A DNA stretch of 64,000 nt from Exiguobacterium sp. BMC-KP (GTDB lineage Bacteria; Bacillota; Bacilli; Exiguobacteriales; Exiguobacteriaceae): the NCBI RefSeq assembly GCF_001275385.1, contig NZ_LGIW01000014.1, positions 1 through 64,000 of the forward strand, in the 5' to 3' direction. The notes under the pieces are model-generated. The model ran no database searches, had not been told where the DNA came from, and worked only from the letters and a program-made list of their open reading frames with translations. Numbering within the stretch: position 1 is the stretch's first letter; the number at the start of each line of letters is the position of its first letter. The position numbers were made by a program, and so were the translations under genes. Below, piece by piece: positions 58,871 through 64,000 of the stretch.

Positions 58871-60184
58871 ATGTTTCAGCCGGTATATGAAGAAATTCGA
58901 CAGATGACGATTGCGAAGGTCCTTGATTTTTATGATCATGAAATTCGTCAACTTAACGAGGCGGCACGACAAGAAAAGTACGACAAAATGAGTTTGAGTC
59001 CGTTTCGCTTTTTCCGTGGAAGTTCGCATCTTTTTTATTACGATGTGACTCGGATTCCTTTAGGGTTCGATACACCACGAGATAAACCAACTTGGATTCA
59101 AGGTGATCTTCACTTTGAAAACTTCGGTGTTCATGGAAATGCGAAGGGGGAAATCATCTACGACGTCAATGACTTTGATGAAGGGTACTTAGGTTCTTAT
59201 CTATATGATTTAATTCGAATGGCAGTGTCTGTTCGATTGTTTGCAGAAGAGGCGGGCTACGATCCAGCACCTGCCATCCAAAATTACGTCTTTAAATACT
59301 TACATGATTTAAAAAAATATGCGTCCGGAAAAGATCCGAGTGATGTTTGCTTTACAAGAGACAATACAAAAGGACCGATTAAAAAGTTGATCAAAAAAGC
59401 AGAAAAAAAACGTGAGGAATTAATGGGAGAGCGAACAGAAATTATCAATGGAACAAGACGATTTCGTGCGTTACCCGACATGGAAATAGTGGATGACGCG
59501 ACAGTAAAAGCCATCCAAGGTGCTTGGTATTCTTATATCGAGACGATTGATACGGAGGATCGGCGAACAGAATCCTTTTATACAATCAAGGATATTGTAC
59601 GTAAACTAGATAGTGGAACGGCATCGATTGGTCTTGAACGCTACTATCTCCTTATTGAGGGAGAAGGCGGCGAAGAAGATTTGATTCTTGAAATGAAACA
59701 GGCACAAACTTCTGTCCCTTCGTTATTTTTACCCGTCTATCGTCCAGAAGCTGAAGCGATTCATCAAGGGAGACGAATCATCACTTCACAAAAAGCGATG
59801 CAAGCACATGAAGATCCGTATCTCGGTTATTTAACGATAGATGGTAAAGAATATTATGTACGTGAACGTTCGCCATATAAGAAAAAATTAAAGGTGAAGC
59901 ACATAAAAAGTCAGGAAGACCTTGAAAACGTTCTTTGTATTCAAGGTCAAATTACCGCAAAAATCCATGCACGGGCGGATCAGGATGCTGGTATTAAAGA
60001 AAAAGTTTTAACGCATCATGCGGACGTCGAAATCATCCAGGCCATCGGTGTTTCAGATACTGCTTTCTTAGAACAAATCGAGCGTTGGTCAAGTGCGTAT
60101 GTTGAGCGAACAAAGCTGGATTATCAAGTGTTTTTAGAGTGGATCAAGGCACGTAAAGAAGCTACCAAAACAATCGAATCCTGA
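58871..60184 (+). CDS. DUF2252-family protein (kinase-like fold)
   Basis: A 437-residue cytoplasmic protein of DUF2252. WIQGDLHFENFGVHG (HxxNxG-like, about residues 76-90) and YDVNDFDEGYLGSY (about 97-110) resemble the catalytic and metal loops of APH/kinase-like folds. C-terminal FLEWIKARKEA closes the protein. No substrate is established for the family. The gene is slightly more AT-rich than its neighbours, monocistronic between two terminators, and starts at ATG 58871 after GAGAGGAGAG. Confidence 0.75.
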   Translation: MFQPVYEEIRQMTIAKVLDFYDHEIRQLNEAARQEKYDKMSLSPFRFFRGSSHLFYYDVTRIPLGFDTPRDKPTWIQGDLHFENFGVHGNAKGEIIYDVNDFDEGYLGSYLYDLIRMAVSVRLFAEEAGYDPAPAIQNYVFKYLHDLKKYASGKDPSDVCFTRDNTKGPIKKLIKKAEKKREELMGERTEIINGTRRFRALPDMEIVDDATVKAIQGAWYSYIETIDTEDRRTESFYTIKDIVRKLDSGTASIGLERYYLLIEGEGGEEDLILEMKQAQTSVPSLFLPVYRPEAEAIHQGRRIITSQKAMQAHEDPYLGYLTIDGKEYYVRERSPYKKKLKVKHIKSQEDLENVLCIQGQITAKIHARADQDAGIKEKVLTHHADVEIIQAIGVSDTAFLEQIERWSSAYVERTKLDYQVFLEWIKARKEATKTIES

Positions 60185-60191
60185 ATCATTC

Positions 60192-60229
60192 AAGGGGTGT
60201 GTAACAGCAGTTACACACCCCTTATTTTT
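60192..60229 (+). terminator. Terminator after the DUF2252 gene
   Basis: AAGGGGTGTGTAAC / GTTACACACCCCTT around AGCA, followed by ATTTTT. Confidence 0.9.
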
Positions 60230-60277
60230 GAAGAGAATTTTATTCTTTAGCAGATGAAAGCGTCAGTCAAAAAACAA

Positions 60278-60295
60278 ATAGGTATAATGACCTAT
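60278..60295 (+). promoter_or_regulatory. -10 element inside an inverted repeat
   Basis: TATAAT (60283-60288) is enclosed by ATAGGT (60278-60283) and ACCTAT (60290-60295), a 6-6-6 inverted repeat that could be an operator. The -35 is poor. This is the likely promoter of the permease gene at 60393. Confidence 0.45.
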
Positions 60296-60335
60296 ATCAA
60301 TTTATCAGAAAACTTCGTAAATTTTTGATTAAGTT

Positions 60336-60359
60336 CTTGCGAACGACTCGCTTCGTAAG
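60336..60359 (+). promoter_or_regulatory. Hairpin in the permease leader
   Basis: CTTGCGAA / TTCGTAAG form an 8-bp stem with an 8-nt loop in the 5' leader, about 33 nt before the ATG. No T run follows, so it is not a simple terminator. The leader does not match a T-box or any riboswitch I know. Confidence 0.3.
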
Positions 60360-60392
60360 ACAAATCAAAAAAGATATAGGGGGAAGTACATC

Positions 60393-61829
60393 ATGAGTTT
60401 GACGCGGAAAAAAGATGTTTCCGCTATGATTGCTGCAAGTAAACGCAATAGTGGACTTGCTCGAAATCTTGGCGCGATGGATTTAACGTTTTTAGGAATT
60501 GGCGCCATCATCGGAACCGGAATCTTCGTGTTGACGGGAACAGGAGCTTTAACTGCAGGACCAGGACTTATCGTATCCTTCATTCTATCTGCTATCGCCT
60601 GTGGTCTAGCTGCTCTTGCTTACGCTGAATTCGCATCAACGATTCCGGTCAGTGGATCCGTCTATACGTACACATATGCAACGATGGGTGAAATCTTTGC
60701 TTGGATTATCGGCTGGAACTTAATCCTTGAATATGGACTCGCCTCCAGTGCCGTTGCAGCCGGATGGTCTGGGTATTTCCAGTCCTTGCTCGCAGGATTC
60801 AATATTCATATTCCTACGGCACTCTCAGCAGCTCCAGGAGCAGTCGAGGGGGCGAAGACATTCTTCAACCTTCCAGCCTTCTTAATCCTCTTTGCCATTA
60901 CGGCATTGTTGTCGATGGGAATCAAGGAAACGAAGCGCGTTAACAACATCATGGTTGTTATCAAATTAGCAGTCGTTATTCTCTTCATCGTTGTCGGTGT
61001 CGGCTACGTTGAACCTACGAACTGGGCACCCTTCACACCATTCGGTTGGGGAGGCGTCTTCTCAGGTGCTGCGATCGTCTTCTTCGCATATATCGGCTTT
61101 GATGCCGTGACATCAGCAGCAGAAGAAGTTCGTGACCCACAAAAGAACTTGCCGCGTGGTATCATCGGCTCACTCGCTGTCTGTACGATTTTATATGTTA
61201 TCGTCGCAGCTATCATGACAGGTATCGTACCGTATCAAAAATTCGCAGGTGTCGATCACCCGGTCTCACTTGCAATTCAAATGGCTGGTCAGAGCTGGGT
61301 TGCCGGCTTCATCGATCTCGGTGCAATCCTCGGGATTACAACGGTCATTCTCGTCATGACATACGGAATGGTTCGTCTTGCATTCGCCATCTCGCGTGAC
61401 GGGATGTTCCCGAAAGTCTTCTCTGAAGTACATCCGAAGTACCAAACGCCTTTCAAGGCGACTTGGATGATCGGACTTGGTAGCTCACTCGTCGCTGGTT
61501 TCGTTCCACTCGACGTCATTGCGAATCTCGTCAACATGGGTACACTGGCAGCATTCGTCTTGATCTCAGTCGCGGTCTTAGTTCTCCGTAAGACACAACC
61601 AGATCTTCCACGTGCCTTCAAGTGCCCTGGTATGCCATATGTGCCAATCGCAGCGATTGCTTCATGTCTTTTCTTGATGTTCAACTTGAAACTCGAAACA
61701 TGGATCGCATTCGTGATTTGGCTCGCAATCGGTTTAGTACTCTACTTCGCCTTTGCGCGTAAAAGTTCGAATCTGCATCCCGGAAACATGCCAGTAGCGG
61801 AACTTGCTGCTTCAAAAGAAGAAGATTGA
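60393..61829 (+). CDS. APC amino acid permease, YfnA/CAT type
   Basis: A 478-residue permease with 12 or more helices. LTFLGIGAIIGTGIFVLTG is the first-helix consensus, and FFAYIGFDAVTSAAEEVRDPQKNLPRGIIGSLAV the cationic-amino-acid-transporter-type signature. The C terminus PRAFKCPGMPYVPIAAIASCLFLMFNLKLETWIAF is typical of the CAT group (Bacillus YfnA-like). ATG 60393 follows AGGGGGAAG. Substrate uncertain. Confidence 0.88.
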   Translation: MSLTRKKDVSAMIAASKRNSGLARNLGAMDLTFLGIGAIIGTGIFVLTGTGALTAGPGLIVSFILSAIACGLAALAYAEFASTIPVSGSVYTYTYATMGEIFAWIIGWNLILEYGLASSAVAAGWSGYFQSLLAGFNIHIPTALSAAPGAVEGAKTFFNLPAFLILFAITALLSMGIKETKRVNNIMVVIKLAVVILFIVVGVGYVEPTNWAPFTPFGWGGVFSGAAIVFFAYIGFDAVTSAAEEVRDPQKNLPRGIIGSLAVCTILYVIVAAIMTGIVPYQKFAGVDHPVSLAIQMAGQSWVAGFIDLGAILGITTVILVMTYGMVRLAFAISRDGMFPKVFSEVHPKYQTPFKATWMIGLGSSLVAGFVPLDVIANLVNMGTLAAFVLISVAVLVLRKTQPDLPRAFKCPGMPYVPIAAIASCLFLMFNLKLETWIAFVIWLAIGLVLYFAFARKSSNLHPGNMPVAELAASKEED

Positions 61830-61834
61830 CACAC

Positions 61835-61868
61835 AAAGACCCGATGCCTCACGGCAATCGGGTCTTTT
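61835..61868. terminator. Bidirectional terminator
   Basis: AAAGACCCGAT...GCC pairs with GGCAATCGGGTCTTT (one bulge); serves the permease and the convergent glpD. Confidence 0.85.
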
Positions 61869-61874
61869 CTCATA

Positions 61875-63536
61875 TCATGAAAGCGGAACAGGTCCTTTGA
61901 CACGAACGGCATCAAATTCACGTTGAATGCTTTCATTGGCTTTCGCTTCTTCTTCTGCTGACCAACCGAGTTCGCTACGCATCAAAGCAAGAACACCGTC
62001 TGCATACTGCTCTGCATGCGGGAAATCAAAGAAGACGGCCGAGGCGCGACGATTTAAGAAGTCACCGGGTTGCATGACGAGTTCTGCTTCTAATCCATAC
62101 AGGAGAGCGCCGAACCAGTGTAACGGTAATTGATAACGAGCCGCCTCGTCACCACGCGTCCGAATTAATTCGTAGACGCGTTCAACGTTCGTGCCATAAC
62201 GCTGGATGAGCCACGTCGTTTCATTCGGTGACAATCCAAGTGCTTCCCCTTTTGGTTGTTGTTCCTTCAAATAACGAGCAAATCCTTTGCTACCTTGTGG
62301 ATGACCACCGCCAAGCAAGATATCGTGCGTACGGGAAGCGAGGTAAATCCGATTTTCTTCTGTCTTGAATTGATCCGCAACCATATCGATGATTCGTTCT
62401 GCCATCTTCCGGTACCCGGTCAACTTACCACCAGCGATCGACATTAGCCCCGATTTTGAAACGAAAATCTCATCTTTTCGCGACAGTTCACTTGGATCTT
62501 TTCCATCTTCATGAATGAGTGGGCGAAGTCCAGACCACGTTGATTCGACGTGTTCAGGTCGTAATTCAACATTGAACATTTGATTTGTGGCCTCAAGGAT
62601 ATAGTCCTGATCCTCGACGGTGACGCCAGGCTCAAGAATATCTCCTTTATAGTTCGTATCCGTTGTTCCGACATACGTTTTCCCTTCGCGTGGAATCGCA
62701 AAAATCATCCGACCGTCCGGAACATCGAAATAGACAGCTTGTTGTAGTGGGAAATGTGCTTGATCGATGACGAGATGAATCCCTTTTGTCAGGTGTAATG
62801 ATTTTCCGGACTTCGAACCGTCCTTTTCGCGCAGTTCGTCGACCCAAGGCCCCGTCGCGTTGATGATTTTCTTCGCCCGAATCGTATACGTTTTACCACT
62901 TAAGACGTCGCGTACTTCCACACCAACGACTTTGCCGTTATGGTAGACGAGTGACTCAGCTTTTGTATAGTTAACAGCACGTCCACCGTAACCGACGGCC
63001 GCTTTTAACACTTCGACCGTCAGTCGGGCGTCATCCGTTTTATATTCGACATAACGCCCACCACCGACTAAGTGTTCCGAACGTAACAGTGGTTCGTAAC
63101 GTAATGTTTCTTCCTTACTAAGCATCGTCCGGCGTTCATTGCGTTTGACGCCTGCGAGTTGGTCATAGACACGTAAGCCAATCGAAGTCGAGAAGCTACC
63201 GAATGTGCCACCTTCAACGAGTGGGAGCATCATCCACTCCGGTGTCGTCACGTGTGGGGCATTCTCATAGACGATGGCGCGTTCTTTCCCGACTTCAGCG
63301 ACGAGTTTAATCTCGAATTGCTTCAGATACCGCAATCCACCATGGACAAGTTTCGTCGAACGGCTCGATGTCCCTTCGGCGAAGTCCTGCATCTCGATTA
63401 ATCCTGTCCGCATGCCGCGACTTTGCGCGTCAAGCAAAATACCAGCTCCCGTAATACCGCCCCCGATGACGAGGACATCTAAAAGTTCTTGTCCCATCTC
63501 TTCTAACCATGCTGTCCGTTCCGTACTTGAAAACAT
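61875..63536 (-). CDS. glpD: Aerobic glycerol-3-phosphate dehydrogenase GlpD
   Basis: FAD enzyme oxidising sn-glycerol-3-phosphate to dihydroxyacetone phosphate at the membrane and passing electrons to menaquinone. LDVLVIGGGITGAGILLDAQSRG is the N-terminal dinucleotide fold, followed by GTSSRSTKLVHGGLRYL, the DAO/GlpD signature. At 553 aa it is full length. No glpF, glpK or glpP lies beside it; instead a Gfo/Idh/MocA gene ends 33 bp upstream on the same strand. Confidence 0.94.
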   Translation of the reverse strand: MFSSTERTAWLEEMGQELLDVLVIGGGITGAGILLDAQSRGMRTGLIEMQDFAEGTSSRSTKLVHGGLRYLKQFEIKLVAEVGKERAIVYENAPHVTTPEWMMLPLVEGGTFGSFSTSIGLRVYDQLAGVKRNERRTMLSKEETLRYEPLLRSEHLVGGGRYVEYKTDDARLTVEVLKAAVGYGGRAVNYTKAESLVYHNGKVVGVEVRDVLSGKTYTIRAKKIINATGPWVDELREKDGSKSGKSLHLTKGIHLVIDQAHFPLQQAVYFDVPDGRMIFAIPREGKTYVGTTDTNYKGDILEPGVTVEDQDYILEATNQMFNVELRPEHVESTWSGLRPLIHEDGKDPSELSRKDEIFVSKSGLMSIAGGKLTGYRKMAERIIDMVADQFKTEENRIYLASRTHDILLGGGHPQGSKGFARYLKEQQPKGEALGLSPNETTWLIQRYGTNVERVYELIRTRGDEAARYQLPLHWFGALLYGLEAELVMQPGDFLNRRASAVFFDFPHAEQYADGVLALMRSELGWSAEEEAKANESIQREFDAVRVKGPVPLS

Positions 63537-63569
63537 CTTGTCTTCCCCCTGTTCGTCTGAAATGGATAG

Positions 63570-64000
63570 TTAGTCTACTTCTATCCATGTACCCACTTTT
63601 GCACTCTTTTGAGCACAATCAATGATTTTCATGACGAGTTCAGCTTGTTTTGGAGAGACAGGCGGTGTCGTCCGTTTACGGATAGCTGGAGCAAGATCCG
63701 TATAATAATCGCCAAAATGACCAGGGATAAAAGGAAAGTCTTCGAGAGGACCGTTTGCTTGTGCAAACTGATAAGTCGTTCGTTTCGTATCGACTTCATC
63801 GACAAAATAGCTTCCTTTTGTGCCGTGCACCGTTAGGGAAGGACCAACAGCCGGAACGATTGAACCGATATGGAGGATCGCACGTCGCGTACCGAACGCT
63901 AAAATCAGATGCGTATAATCATCGACAAGTCCGCCTTGCCGTTGAATCGTCTGATCGCAAAAGACACGATCCGGCACTTCATTGAAGGCGACGAGTGCTT
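63570..64000 (-). CDS. Gfo/Idh/MocA-family dehydrogenase, C-terminal part
   Basis: The frame is open to the window edge, so the N-terminal NAD-binding part lies outside. The visible 143 residues are the C-terminal substrate-binding beta-sheet domain: GLVDDYTHLILAFGTRRAILHIGS, PSLTVHGTKGSYFVDEVD and a final helix. The pattern resembles the YvaA/IolW-like inositol dehydrogenases. A GTG near 63977 is not a real start. Confidence 0.8.
   Translation of the reverse strand, partial: ALVAFNEVPDRVFCDQTIQRQGGLVDDYTHLILAFGTRRAILHIGSIVPAVGPSLTVHGTKGSYFVDEVDTKRTTYQFAQANGPLEDFPFIPGHFGDYYTDLAPAIRKRTTPPVSPKQAELVMKIIDCAQKSAKVGTWIEVD

Noticed and set aside
60230-60392. T-box or riboswitch in the permease leader
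   Set aside because: No T-box sequence, specifier loop or terminator/antiterminator pair was found; only a single hairpin.
1-64000. CRISPR array, insertion sequence, prophage or rRNA gene
   Set aside because: No regularly spaced direct repeats, transposase, integrase, phage structural gene or rRNA sequence was seen.

Overview
The window reads as a chromosomal segment of a low-to-moderate GC Bacillales bacterium. The block arginase - sigW - rsiW - cdaA - cdaR - glmM - glmS ribozyme - glmS is the Bacillus-type order. The spacing, codon use and accessory gene mix look most like Exiguobacterium, but this genus call is an inference; no 16S gene is present. No transposase, phage gene, CRISPR array or rRNA gene was found.

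Layout. 1-540: the end of a tRNA cluster (Thr partial, Tyr, Lys, Gly, Ala). 560-8800: the cell-envelope core: arginase, an autoregulated ECF sigma factor and its membrane anti-sigma factor, c-di-AMP cyclase and its regulator, and the two glucosamine-phosphate genes with a glmS ribozyme between them. 8900-10170: a short, clearly AT-rich island with a PD-(D/E)XK-like protein divergent from a protein of unknown function. 10200-24400: a run of small enzymes (esterase, SDR, isochorismatase-like hydrolase, three GNATs, APH-like kinase, renalase-like oxidase, NmrA-like reductase with a divergent HxlR regulator, PPK2, HAD phosphatase, DUF697 GTPase, peroxiredoxin, ManA), including a ydcZ - Crp/Fnr - ydcZ operon.

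24400-35300 is a polysaccharide locus: ManC, a degenerate receiver protein, two GT2s, a GT4, a Wzx-like flippase and a ~1480-residue GT-C-like membrane protein. 35400-41200: zinc peptidase, Rrf2 regulator and cydDC with a Rex-type operator. 42000-46900: a complete tryptophan-to-anthranilate operon (kynU - permease - kynA - kynB) with a divergent TetR regulator. 47000-55600: MFS pumps, a nitroreductase whose promoter contains a Fur box, an EmrAB pair with a TetR regulator and operator, a diguanylate cyclase and a MarR regulator. 55600-64000: a lysine riboswitch with a LysP-type permease, fused MsrAB, a DUF2252 protein, a second APC permease, GlpD and the end of a Gfo/Idh/MocA dehydrogenase.

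How the parts connect. GlmM and GlmS supply peptidoglycan precursors next to the c-di-AMP cyclase that monitors the envelope. ManA and ManC can supply GDP-mannose to the adjacent glycosyltransferase locus. Much of the rest is stress, redox and drug-export functions, each with a local regulator. The least explained parts are the polysaccharide locus with two receiver-like domains, the ydcZ-Crp-ydcZ operon with a well-placed palindrome, and the AT-rich island.
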